Origin: Kalaharituber pfeilii
Taxonomy: Eukaryota > Ascomycota > Pezizomycetes > Pezizales > Pezizaceae
Direction of reading: 5' to 3'
NCBI GenBank assembly: GCA_015179045.1
Contig: WHUZ01000005.1
Location: 930,001-994,000 of the forward strand
Length of the DNA: 64,000 bases
Below the pieces are notes generated by a model, which saw only the letters and a program-made list of their open reading frames with translations, was not told the DNA's origin and searched no databases. Position numbers and translations under genes: made by a program. This document shows, piece by piece, positions 36,396 to 46,654 of this stretch (position 1 is the stretch's first letter; each line of letters starts with the position of its first letter).

Positions 36396-37756
36396 TCACC
36401 AGTCACCAAGGAAGAATGGCAGATGCGCTGATGCACCTGGACCTTGCAAGTAAAGATATGCCGCAGTGGCGGCAATCAATGCGGGGAGAGCGAAAAACAG
36501 CCACAATTGAGAGAAGGGGAGGGGTGCATACCCGAATGTGGTCTTAATAGACTTGATATAATATTCCCCAAAATTCTTCTTGGCTACATCTTCTTGTCCA
36601 ACGGGAACACCCTCCCAAAAGTATCTTAAAGTAGTAACATTATAGCCTTGGTCGAATACAAGAGTAAGCTTTGAAAAGTGACCTGAGAATATTAACAACT
36701 CTCGTTAGTTGAACTGTGCAGTGTCCATAGCGAGGTGCAAGTGAGATACCAGATGGCCAGCCCAACAGCCTCCAGTTCATCACAATCTTTTTAATTTGCT
36801 CCAATTCCAAAAACTCTCCCTCGACATTTCCTCCAAACAAGCTGAACTTGCCTCCCACCTTCGGCTCAAATATGTTCGGGGAGCCCTTGTGAATGCCGTA
36901 ACTCTCCCAGAATCAACAAAAGTGGTATACAGCTCTTCTGCAGTAGTTTGGAACTCGGCAGTATCAGTTAATGTCACTGTGTTCAAGATCGAGCCAGCAG
37001 AAACTGGAGTTGCAGGTTTTGCTACCGGAGCCGGGGACTGCGATTTAACTGGAGTAGGGGTAGTAGATTTCGATACTGGACCGGAGTCTGGGGCGTGCTG
37101 TATGTCCTTTCCATGTTCCGTAATCAAATCGCCAGCAAACTTGCCCAATACTTTGCGCAATTGAGGAACGATTGCGGTGCGGACTAACTCCTTGACGGGC
37201 TCTTTCTCCTTACTTTCTGAGTAAAGACTGATTTCAAACTTTCGATGCGTCAACTAGCGTGCGTGTGCATAGAAGGGCGAAAGGCACATACGACATACTC
37301 ATCTTCTGCGGTATCATGAGCGACCTCGGGAATTGTGATAGTTCCGCTGACCTTTTGATCATCGGCAGTCTTACCTGTAGCGAGAGCAAGCATGAACATC
37401 ACGTTTTTACCAATTGCGAATATAACGGGGACAATTCAGAAAGGAAAATTGTCCTGAAATGAGCACAGGAACGTACCATTAAATTCCAATCTAATTTTTA
37501 CGTCAAATAATGTGATAACCTTCCCTTTCCTCTGGCTGACATCGACATCTCCATCCACATCTAGAATAGAATCTATTTTCGCGGTTATCCCGCTCTCATT
37601 GGCCTCAATTTTAGTGAGCCTCTCCTCGAAGTAGCTCTTTGCCCAAGAAGAAGCATCCTTGTTAACCCAGTGCCCTATAAATTATCTTGAATCAGTAACG
37701 AGTTTCACAAAAGTGAATGTGCGATACGTACAGTTGTTTGGGTTGTGAAGGACCAT
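36396..37756 (-). CDS. AHA1: Hsp90 co-chaperone Aha1, with frameshift and hydrophobic tail
   Basis: Aha1 stimulates the Hsp90 ATPase. Five exons on the minus strand: 37756-37732, 37674-37477, 37374-37292, 37238-36750 and 36682-36396. The N-terminal Aha1 domain begins MVLHNPNNWHWVNKDASSWAKSYF, followed by IRLEFNG and a Pro/Thr-rich linker. The C-terminal AHSA1 domain (EFLELEQIKKIVMNWRL, LTLVFDQGYNVTTLRYFWEGVP) follows. Exon 4 changes frame at a four-C run (36878-36881 on the plus strand): a fifth C would restore the expected APP...FEPKVGGKFSLF reading. This is either a sequencing or assembly indel or a real frameshift. After the usual SIKTTFG end, the frame continues for about 35 residues, including a stretch of about 20 hydrophobic residues (LWLFFALPALIAATAAYLYL), unusual for this cytosolic protein. 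A GTATGC donor at that point means an unrecognised intron is also possible. Confidence 0.88.
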
Positions 37757-38252
37757 ATTTGCGGTATAGTTAAAGGTTTCTGAATTGGTGTATTCGTCAG
37801 TTCTCAAATCTTCGACTAGATACCAAATGGAGAATAGGCGGAGAAAACGTGAAAAAGGATCAGAATAAAGTATTTAGCAAGAATCCGCAAAGCGTATCCG
37901 CATGAATATAGAGTACAAGTCTCTCAGACTGGTGCCAGCTTTGGGTTTCATCATTCCAGAAAGATCATGAGGAATTGGCGCGCCTGGTAGCATACCTGTG
38001 GTCGAAATGTTGGAAGATGGATGGTAGCTTTCAATGAATGTGAAAATTTGTGAAAACTATTGAATAAATAACAATATAGTTGAGATGAAGATGTCAGGCA
38101 GATGTGGAGAATCAGGAACGAAGAAGCAGAAATTATAGAAATGAAGGCGGGTGGATGACTGAAGAACCTTTGGTCTCCAAAAGAACATTCCAGATGCACA
38201 AGATCAATCTTGGCAGCCTTCCTTAACCGTTCGTCGCGTGGCGGGGCGGCTA
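37757..38252. promoter_or_regulatory. AHA1 upstream region
   Basis: About 500 bp lie between the AHA1 start and the nested transposon block. The region should contain the AHA1 promoter. No specific binding sites were identified. Confidence 0.45.
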
Positions 38253-38475
38253 TATCGGACCCCGCTATAGCAAAAACCTTGCTATACTAAAAATATCTCA
38301 GCGTCTCATCGAGTTTGCACTCATATACCACTTGCTATAGGAACAAAAGGTATGTGTGAAGTTATTTCTGTCTATATACAAATTACTCTTGCTATAACAA
38401 AAGTCAGCTAATGAAATACAGTGACATGGCAAAAGAAAACGCCCACCTAAATTTGCATAATTTGATGTCTTAGAC

Positions 38476-39159
38476 CTACATACGCGCTATTACCGCGACT
38501 AACGCCACTAAGGAATTACCTGCTATGATAGGGTCCACTGCTTCTACAACATATCGCTCCTCTCCATTCTTCCTCCATATCCACTTCGCACCATCACCCT
38601 TACTTCTCTCAACATTGCATTCATCAGACCAAACATACTTTGCCCAGGTTTCCTCCATCCAATCCTTTCTCTCTAGGGCCCAAGCTAATCTCACTGCAGC
38701 ATGAATAGGAGTTAATTTAGGTCTCTTTCTAGCTCTTCACTTCCGATAGCCCGTAAGCCGGAGGTTCCAATCGAGGGTTCATGGGTCAACTTTGATGTCT
38801 AGATTTTCCTTTAAATGTTTCTGTAGAAAGAGCTTTGATAGAGATGGGTTGCTATCAAGTAAAGCAGTGATAGAGTCCATAATATTCTCATTTAGCTTTT
38901 TTAGTCTTCTACTCTTAGGCGCATTTTCAGAAGTGCCTCGCTCCTTGTAACGCTTAAGAAAATCTTGAATAGTACTCTTAGGCCAACCTATTTGATTCGT
39001 AATCTGTTGAAATGACAACCCTTGGTCGTGAAGGACAATTTGACCTTTTTCAAAGTCAATCATCTGCTTCTCAGGAGCGGCAGTAATGGTAGAAGAGGCG
39101 GCACTGGAGGCAGAAGTGCCGGCAGTATTGGCTGAGGAGGCAGCAGTTTGAGTTGACAA
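38476..39159 (-). pseudogene. Tc1/mariner transposase pseudogene
   Basis: Decayed transposase fragment inside the Tc1-like element. The N-terminal helix-turn-helix region reads KGQIVLHDQGLSFQQITNQI then WPKSTIQDFLKRYKERG. The catalytic-domain part includes RPKLTPIHAAVRLAWALE and WAKYVWSDECNVERSKG, where the Asp of SDE is a DDE residue. Two in-frame TGA codons (38779-38781 and 38737-38739) interrupt it, and the C-terminal part with the last acidic residue is missing. Both stops could come from CGA to TGA changes, compatible with RIP-like decay, though that is inference. Confidence 0.85.
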
Positions 39160-39330
39160 TATTAGGCAGGATTTTTGTAAATTCGGCTGTCAGTTACCTA
39201 TAGGTGGCTGTAGATTTTTTCTTGACTTCCGGTCCCCTTTAGGAGTCAACTTTATATATTTCTATCCCCTAATCTTGAAAATCATCTCTGGCTCAGAATT
39301 CCCCAATTTAGCGCAATGTTGTGAGACATG

Positions 39331-40013
39331 CACGTGTATGGAGAAAACCTTTTTTTCCCCCTGTTTTCATGACGCCACTGAGATTTTTCCCCTGTTCAAG
39401 TTTCGGATGATCAACTACAGTAATACTATTTTATTTAGTCTATTCATAATATTACATATCATGACATTTCAATGCAATAAGGCATTGATTCTAAATGAAA
39501 TATGCAACCTTTGAACTTCAATGTAGTCGCATATTGAAATATAATACAATTTATCTTATTGCATATATTATATATATCTAGTTGCATATTTCATATATAT
39601 TCTGATTATATATTTTACATTCTAGTCGCATATTTTATTTCAAGTTCATAATACGAGAATATTACATAGAACCATAATATTAAAATGGATTAAATAAAGT
39701 TCTTATTTCTTAATTACATTATTAAAGTTCAATATAATATTCTGATAGCATATTTTATCGTGAACTTGAAAAACAATATGTGACTAGAAACTATATGTTG
39801 AATATGCAACTATATTGAAGGTTCAATGGTTGCATATTTCACTATAAATGAGTAGAATTTAGGATTTATTGCATTAGCGTATAATGCTATGTAATATTAT
39901 GAATAGACTAAATAATATAGTATTAGTTGATCATCCGAAACTTGAACAGGGGAAAAATCTCAGTGGCGTCATGAAAACAGGGAAAAAAAAAAGGTTTTCT
40001 CGCACGGTGTATG
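39331..40013. mobile_element. Palindromic MULE-like MITE with ~10-bp target duplication
   Basis: An inverted-repeat element at 39341-40001, beginning GAGAAAACCTTTTTTTCCCC. The arms are nearly identical for about 115 bp and similar for about 200 bp, around an AT-rich centre full of 'gttgcatattt' repeats. It is flanked by CACGTGTATG (39331-39340) and CACGGTGTATG (40003-40013). Long terminal repeats and a 9-11-bp duplication are typical of Mutator-like elements. No coding capacity. Confidence 0.8.
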
Positions 40014-40486
40014 TCGATTAAGCACAGGCCCAAAGATTATGCAAAGGTGGGCGTTTTCTTTTGCCATGTGACTGTACCTGACAAGTCAAGGGGCCTCTCT
40101 AGTGTCAACTCTGAATCCCCTACTTGTTAGTTACATACTCGTTTAGGGTTTCGTTTTTGATATTCTGGCTGCAATCTCTTCTTACTTATTTGTTACTTCT
40201 CTAGCTTACTCAATACCTAGCATTCTGTAGACAATTTTCTCTGAGTGTGTTTAATATAAGATAGTTACAAGAATCATGTTCAATTATTCCCTATTTTATA
40301 GCTTTAATATTTCTGACGGGGGTTATTTTCTTCAATAGAAATTAAAGTCTATTGTCCTAATTTCTGAAGTTGAGACCTCTATTTACCTGCCAAGCTTTTC
40401 TGACTAATTTTCCACTCGATATTCTATAACGAAACCTTGCAATTACGAATAACAATTCTGCCGTTCGTTATAGCAAGGTAAGACTA

Positions 40487-41209
40487 TATGTAGAATTCTA
40501 GTCTCGTAGAATTCCAAATATCCGTGAAAACATACGCGAATTTAATTAAGCGTTCTAAGAGAGTCTGGGCACGAGGACACCGTGATAATGGAATGAAGAA
40601 CCTGCTTCAATTCAGGGTAATGAAAACTCCTAAATACCCCGTTCAATGCTAGATCACTGATTAATCTTTCCACAATTTGATACCTGCCGCTAGTCTGGTC
40701 GCACTACTCCCTATGCATCTGCTGTCCTGTTCTCCAATCCCCTATAGCGTAATACTTCGACTACGTAGTTGAATCCTTCTCAAGCTCCTGATCGGCATCC
40801 CCAAATTTGGATATGATCCCAGAGTTCCTAGATATCTTAGGCTAGCCTACTAACCACTCTTGTCCATTATTTCAATGAAACGAGAGCTAACCATTCCATA
40901 ACTATTGATAAAACCATATTGTTCCTAAACTTATCCAACCCAGTATTGTAGACCAGGCCTGTTCCCAGAGGCTCTATAAACCAATGAATAACTGAAGGTT
41001 CGAATAAAGTATAATTTTAACTAGTATATGTGCTAACAGTTGCCTTCAAGCGTGCACTGGACTGAGCGCCACAAACAGCAATGCAGAAAAGCCCGCAGCG
41101 AAACAATGACTAACTTCCTGCGTCGTATGCAGAAAGCAACAATAGAAATCATCAAAATCAAAATTGTTACAAAACCCCCCAAAAAAGAAGCAATAGGTAA
41201 AGTATGGTT
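40487..41209. other. 3' spacer downstream of coiled-coil gene
   Basis: About 720 bp with one core repeat at 40559-40578 (GAGTCTGGGCACGAGGAC) lacking obvious flanking duplication, and a TAGTCTGGTCGCACTACTCC stretch at about 40690 that resembles half of the hairpin insertion at 55876-55910. No gene seen. Confidence 0.5.
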
Positions 41210-42866
41210 TTAGGAATCACCTTCGAAACACTTCCTTGTCAGAAGCTCCTTGGCAACCATTAACTTAGAAAGTGGGTCTAGATGTCTCCGCCGACGCTGC
41301 GCGGCATTTATACAGGGAGAAGGGATTCTGCTAACAGAAATACATTCATTCAAGCGAGTAAAGGAATTTGATGAATGAGGTGATTGTTGATTGCCGGGCT
41401 GAAACAGTGAATAGCGAGATGTAAGAGGAACAGTAGCAGAGACAACAGATCTCTGATCAATTGGTCCAACATCCACCGAACCAGCAAAATCAAGCCTTTT
41501 CAAAAATGGTGGTTTCCGCTCATTTTGACTGCTATTTGGTGAGCCCGGCTTGCGAGCGCCCTGTTCTGCCGGAAATTGGGATTGATTGCTAGGCTCCGGT
41601 GACATTGTCATTGGCGTCAGAGGTAGTGATGTATTTCTCGCCGCAAAGTCGGAATCAAAGAAATTTTCTTCTCCACTACTAGAATCGCTTGTATCAGGCT
41701 CTTCACAACGATTGAATTTGAGTATACGCCTCCTTAGAGGTTTATTCCTCAAGTTAGAGAATGTCGCGTCGGACCTAGAAACTTTGTCAGAATCCTCACG
41801 AGGGTGAAGTTTTAAGTCTTGTTGTGCTTTAGTGCGGCCATTGTTCTTCTCGTACTCAAAATCACTATGCCTGTTATCGCTGCTTTCTTCCCCTTCGTCC
41901 GCTACTGCCCCATCGGAGGAACATTTCCCATCCTGCTCATCTGATGATACATGCCTCGGAATAGAGCAAAGAGAGGATGCTGATATATTTGGAGGCTGAA
42001 GGCAGAAAGAACTTGAATTTGTCCGTATCGTTCCATTCTTCTGAGATTTTGAACTCCTCTTCTGGCTCGTGAGGGACGATATCCTACTTTGTATGGAGGG
42101 ACTTGATCGGCCATATTTAGCGATCCTATCCGTCCTTTCCAATCCATAACTGTTTGTTGAAGAATACGCATCCTTGCTATCTTCCTCGAGGTCAGGAGCT
42201 CCATTAGATCCCTGATTTTGGCTCCCTAATTTTTTTTTGAGCATGACCAGGTTCTTTCTCAGCTTTCTACATGCCCTCCCAGCTTCATCAAGCTCGCCTT
42301 CACGAGCTTTCAGCTCAGCTTCAGTTCGTTTAAGCTCTTGTTTGAGGTCCTTGTTTTCTTTGCTTAGAGCTTCAACTCTCTGGACGAGTTTTTCATTTAT
42401 GGCGCCAAGCTCATCTCTCTTCTTTTTTAAAAGAGTAACATCAATTTTTAGAGCCCAGTTTTCCCGACCTATTTTAACCATATGCTGTCATTTCCATGAA
42501 TATATTAGTATTGGTACAAATCTCATAGTGACAGAGGCAGACAGTGAGACGGACCTGCTCCTGTTCTCTTAAACCCATGCCTGCACTTATCCTTCGTTCA
42601 GGTTTTGCCGTCGTCGATGTAACGTTGCAGCTCTCATAAAAAGGACCCTTGGTCGCAGCGAATTTATAATCATAATGCTCATTTTTCGGCTCTTCAAGGG
42701 ACTTATGGCTGGGCTGTGATGCTTGCTTTCCAGGCGGCCGTATCGATCTTCTAGATTGTACTGTTGAGATGCTGTCGTGTTGTTGTCTTTGTATCCGGCT
42801 GAGAGCATGCAGGTTAGGCGGAACTTCCTTTGATTGTATTGGTTGGACTCTAGCAGTTGAAGTCAT
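41210..42866 (-). CDS. Coiled-coil protein with Cnn_1N-like segment
   Basis: Two exons (42866-42555 and 42484-41210; intron 70 nt, donor GTCCGT) encode about 528 aa. Across the junction the protein reads RRISAGMGLREQEQHMVKIGRENWALKIDVTLLKKK. This resembles the centrosomin N-terminal motif 1 of fungal spindle-pole or gamma-tubulin-tethering proteins, where a GMG-x-RE segment precedes a KENFDLKL-type helix. A coiled coil rich in Glu/Lys follows to about residue 190. The remainder is Ser-rich, with basic and acidic patches and no recognised domain. Role in microtubule nucleation is inference from this motif alone. The rare donor GTCCGT should be checked with transcripts. Confidence 0.7.
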
Positions 42867-43372
42867 CTTTGAACCAGAGCTGTGAGATGCGGATGGACGG
42901 GTAGATCAGGCAGTTAAGAATAACTGAGACGTTGAGAGATGAGGGCAGGGAGTTATCAAGGACAGTGGACAGTGTAAGGGCGGGCTAGAGCGGTGGCCGG
43001 AAGCTCTGTTTCCTTTTCACCTCATGCGGATTTCCCTGCTGGACACCTGGCTGAGCACAATTCTTCCCATTCGTGACCACCATTGTGAGCTGTAAGTTGT
43101 GAGGTTGCTTTTGGTAACTTAGGAGCCAATGGGTTTGGATGAGCGTATGTAACCGCAGAAATTAGCGTTGATCGAACAAATTTGCCCAACAATGCACACT
43201 GCTATTTGCAGCTGGCTCTTGTGTGATTGTTACGTCAATCTATGATGAATAGATCGGACATCAGGCGCTTTATGTAAGCTGTTGTATACGATGCACCTAC
43301 AGTATAAATCGAGAGATTGTGCGCAGTGTGTCCGGGATATAATCCTGCTTGTTGTTGATGTTGATCAGATCT

Positions 43373-43402
43373 AGCAGAATCCCTGGGAACGAGAGCAGCA
43401 GA
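43373..43402 (+). repeat. Diverged micro-insertion
   Basis: ATCCCTGGGAACGAGAGC, related to the core, lies between AGCAGA (43373-43378) and AGCAGA (43397-43402). The flanks are short, so this copy is weaker evidence. Confidence 0.4.
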
Positions 43403-43690
43403 GGCCCATCACCTTAAGGAGGGAATACAGACATCAACAGCTGCAACGAAACTTGCAGAGGGAACGGGGCACCGACTTGGACTTCCCTATGACAGGAGAT
43501 CTATAGATAGCTAGACCGAGGTATCGGCGGTCCTTTTGAGTCTTGATGGGCCGGAACGAGCTCGAGAGCATCTGTAGTGCCATACAGTATATTTCAACCA
43601 TATCTCCTAAACAATTTCGATCTCATTTCATATAAATTTTCGCGATGGGATCAAGATTGGGTGGTGGGGCACAAATTGTACCTGGGTTCT

Positions 43691-43720
43691 CGTGCTCAGT
43701 TCCCCAGTCACGTGCTCAGT
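43691..43720. repeat. 10-bp direct repeats enclosing a 10-nt insert
   Basis: CGTGCTCAGT occurs at 43691-43700 and 43711-43720, enclosing TCCCCAGTCA. The left copy belongs to GTTCTCGTGCTCAG, itself the complement of the core family, so it may be an insertion into an older copy. Confidence 0.55.
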
Positions 43721-44493
43721 AACCAGTCTTTGTTGTACTCGAGTACAATGTAAGCCACGTGGGAGCAATCAAGCCCCTGAATTAAGCTAGTGGAACCCAG
43801 AGCACTAAACCTCCATAGGGAGGAAAAATACTGCTCTTGCCGGAATAGGACACTCAACTAAGTAGCTGAGACACATGTTCACTTGTGCACTTCTATAACA
43901 GGTAGGTAGTCTTGGATCAACAGCTGTGTGCAAACTCAGGCACAAGTGTATATAAAGCATCTGGTATTTTCGTAAAACCCTGTGTCTGTGATGTAAATTG
44001 TCTGTGGATATGCGAGACAAAATGCTTCGCACCTCTGTTTGAGGTCCGTGGAATAAAACGAACCAGACAGAATAAGGACCAGGAATGAATTTACATGCAT
44101 CCCGTGTGAGTTAGTACGATGGTAGCCTGCATACAGCAATGGGTAGAGTCATGAAACTGATACAGGCGATCCCGGCTATAGTGAAACTCCTTATAGTGAA
44201 TCCTGGCTGTAGTGAAGGAATGTGCGAGATCGTTTGTGCACGCAGCTAAAGCGCCCTGGCTATCGTGTAAAGAAGTGCTTTACTGTAGTTCAGCAACAGG
44301 TGAAGTCTACTTTCTATAGTGAAATACCGGGGGCGTGCCCTCAGTACTCCCTTATGTAAATCTGACTGCTTCAATATCATAGACATTGAAGATAATGCCA
44401 TTGGCTTGCCATTGGGATTAGGAAATAATTTGCAGAAGTCTTCTGAAGTCATTTCTCCTGGGTGCTGTCCCGCTTCCTGACGAGCACAACATA

Positions 44494-44667
44494 CAGGTGA
44501 CCCTGGCTATAATGAATGCCAAGAAATCGACCGATTTTCTTCACTATAACCAGTTTTCACTATAGCAAGGGCACTTTCTTTGCCTGCATATACAAAGAAT
44601 CTCGCCCATCCCTTCATTATAGCCAGGTTTTCACTAAAAAGAGGTTCATTATAGCCAGGGTCATCTG
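44494..44667 (+). mobile_element. MITE family A, copy 2
   Basis: A 174-bp element with ends CAGGTGACCCTGGCTATAAT and GCCAGGGTCATCTG, flanked by TA. It is highly similar over its length to 17835-18007 and 62456-62629. No coding capacity. Confidence 0.88.
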
Positions 44668-44850
44668 TATCTTCCATTTCTCTAGAGCTGGACGTCCAAA
44701 ACGGCGCTGGGGAGGAATAATGCTGGTGGTCGAGTAAGGAACTGAATTTGCACTTGAGATCTAAATATCACACACTGAAGATTTCAGCATTTGACCTTTT
44801 TTTTTCACCCCCTGCCACTTGGGGCCCAGCATGTGATCCCTCGCAAACTT

Positions 44851-44914
44851 GCTATAGTACGGAGTAGAGAAAACCGGTCGGATTCTTGGCCTTACTTATA
44901 GCCAGGGTTGCCTG
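44851..44914 (-). mobile_element. MITE family A, truncated copy
   Basis: Only one end is recognisable: ATAGCCAGGGTTGCCTG followed by TA, preceded by GGTCGGATTCTTGGCC, the complement of the family's internal sequence. The other end is replaced by unrelated sequence. A further diverged end (CAGGCGATCCCGGCTATAGT) lies near 44162. Confidence 0.7.
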
Positions 44915-45179
44915 TACTCGTTACCAGCATAAAGTGATGCAACTTCCGAAGCTGTGTGCAAGGTCTGTGCAAAGGCCTGCGTCAGGGGTATGGGAGGTGT
45001 GGGTGAGTTGCTGGCAATGTTATTGTATTCGGATTTCAGAGTCTTCGTGTTTTATGTAAAAAAAAACCAGCAGATAGCAGAGTACATTCTACATAATATG
45101 CTAATATCTGAGTTGGATGCCTTTAGTTGGATATCATCAATCTCGTGTGCCAGAAACATTCTCATGTGCCTACATTACT

Positions 45180-45535
45180 AGCCGAAAAATATAAGTATCC
45201 GGACAGGCGACCAATGCATATTATGCGCTATGCAGTTTCTGGGATAAACTAGCATATTTTTGTATGGTTGGCTCATGATACTAGACAGAAAAATAAGTAT
45301 TTGGACAGGGGATAAATGCATATTTATGCGCCATGCAGTATTCGGCAGAAACTAGCATATTTTCGTCTGGTGATAGCCATAAGACAGTCCAAATTTTGTG
45401 ATAGGGTGTTCCACTTCATTATGTAAGAAAGTACTAGCCGAAAAAATAAGTATCCGGACAGGGGATAAATGCGTATTATGCGCTATACAGTATTTGGCAT
45501 AAACTAGCATATTTTCGTATGCTTGGCTATGACAC
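45180..45535 (+). repeat. Three direct copies of a ~100-bp repeat
   Basis: Copies at about 45180-45275, 45284-45380 and 45436-45535 share GAAAAATAAGTATCCGGACAG, then TATTATGCGCTATGCAG, then AAACTAGCATATTTTCGT. The AGTATCCGGACAG motif is also in the inverted ends of the neighbouring element (45551-46654), suggesting derivation from the same transposon family. Confidence 0.8.
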
Positions 45536-45550
45536 TCAGTGTGGATAGTG

Positions 45551-46654
45551 TCCAATTTTATTATGTCAGAAGTATCCGGACAGCTGACATAACGAATTTG
45601 GGGACTTGCAACACCAACAGTCCTATACCTACGCATGAGGACAAGGCAAATAGATGTAAGTCCTTTACTAGAAATATAAAAATGGCACTGCAGGCAACTA
45701 CGATAAGTACAGGTTCAGGCATTATAATGATCAAAACTTACTATTCTGATAGTCTGACTACTATTCTGATAGATCCTAAGATTTCGAGACTGCTCTTCAG
45801 GGCGTTTCCAGAAGCTTTTCCAAGGATATTCCAAGAGCTATTCCTGAGGCTGTTCCAGAGACCATTGAAATATGTTTAAGAGGCTGTTCGAGCTCAAACA
45901 GACAGCCTCCGAAACAGCGCCCGAAACAGCGTCCGAAACGGTCTGCGAAGTAGCCTCCGGAACAACCTCCGGTACGACCTGCGGAACAGACTCTGAACAG
46001 CCTCTGAACAGCCTCTGGAACACCCTCTTAAACAAGCTGCTCGAACAGCTGCTCGTAGCATGTCAACAGCTACTCAAACAGCATCCGGAATAGCATCCGG
46101 AACAGCATCCGGAACAGCCTCTGGAACAGCCTCCGCAAAAACTTCCGGAAAAGCCTCTGGAACAGGCTACAGAAGAGCACTGCAATAGCAGTGAAAACAA
46201 GCAGTAGTGACCTACCTCCAGTTGTAGTACTCTCATCTGCACTTTATTACAACTTTAAGATTTGTAGCTGATGCATATGTGAAGCTCTCAAAACTCCATT
46301 CTCAATGATGTCAGTGCATGTTGATTTCAGTATCTTCATTATTCTAGATATTGTTCTTATTGATAAAACTTTGCTTGGGCTATTTGGTATGCGAATACCT
46401 CAATGTAGGCCATAATGGCTGTTCTTTTCCAGGGGGTTATTTTAGCACCTACAAGAATATTAGTATCTTACTTAGTATGATAATTGAGTCTTTCACCCGG
46501 ACATTTTTTTGCCTGCGGTCCTTGTTACCTTGTTCTTGTATTTATTCTGCTACTGCATGATAGAGGGTCTGGAGAAGACCCAAATCCATTATGTCAGCTG
46601 TCTGGATTTCATTAGGTCAGCTGTCCGGATACTTCTGACATAATAAAAATTGGA
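45551..46654. mobile_element. 1.1-kb inverted-repeat element, class unassigned
   Basis: The left end (TCCAATTTTATTATGTCAGA then AGTATCCGGACAGCTGACAT) is matched in inverted orientation at 46582-46654, where the GGACAGCTGAC segment is partly duplicated. There is no transposase. The centre (about 45800-46165) consists of degenerate 12-bp units. GATAGTG occurs just outside each end, a possible target duplication. Confidence 0.65.
45800..46165 (+). repeat. Degenerate 12-bp minisatellite (GGAACAGCCTCC)
   Basis: Units like GAACAGCCTCCG repeat on the plus strand from about 45895 to 46165. In the preceding 45800-45890 the units are in the opposite orientation (GAGGCTGTTCC). The array is therefore arranged head to head around about 45890 and could fold back. 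Confidence 0.75.

Larger units (their letters stand above)
38419..40074 (-). mobile_element. Tc1-like transposon, internally deleted, inside outer element
   Basis: Terminal inverted repeats CAGTGACATGGCAAAAGAAA (left) and its near-exact complement ending GCCATGTGACTG (right) share over 30 bp, with TA on both sides (38417-38418, 40075-40076). It carries a broken transposase and is interrupted by the palindromic element at 39341-40001. Without that insertion it would be about 985 bp. Confidence 0.85.
38253..40486. mobile_element. Outer pogo-like non-autonomous element, interrupted by insertions
   Basis: Degenerate inverted ends (TATATCGGACCCCGCTATAG at the left; complement of TAGTCTTACCTTGCTATAAC at the right) lie at TA sites 38251-38252 and 40487-40488. 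Subterminal repeats of 'ttgctata' match the element at 62087-62903, including the segments ACAAATTACTCTTGCTATAA and CTGCCAAGCTTTTCTGACTA. Removing the Tc1 insertion leaves about 580 bp, near the 640 bp of the other copy without its MITE. Neither has coding capacity of its own. Confidence 0.7.

Noticed and set aside
45180..45535. Three spaced ~100-bp repeats considered as a CRISPR-like array
   Set aside because: Units are too long and diverged, spacing is irregular, and the genome is eukaryotic. Transposon-derived repeats explain them.
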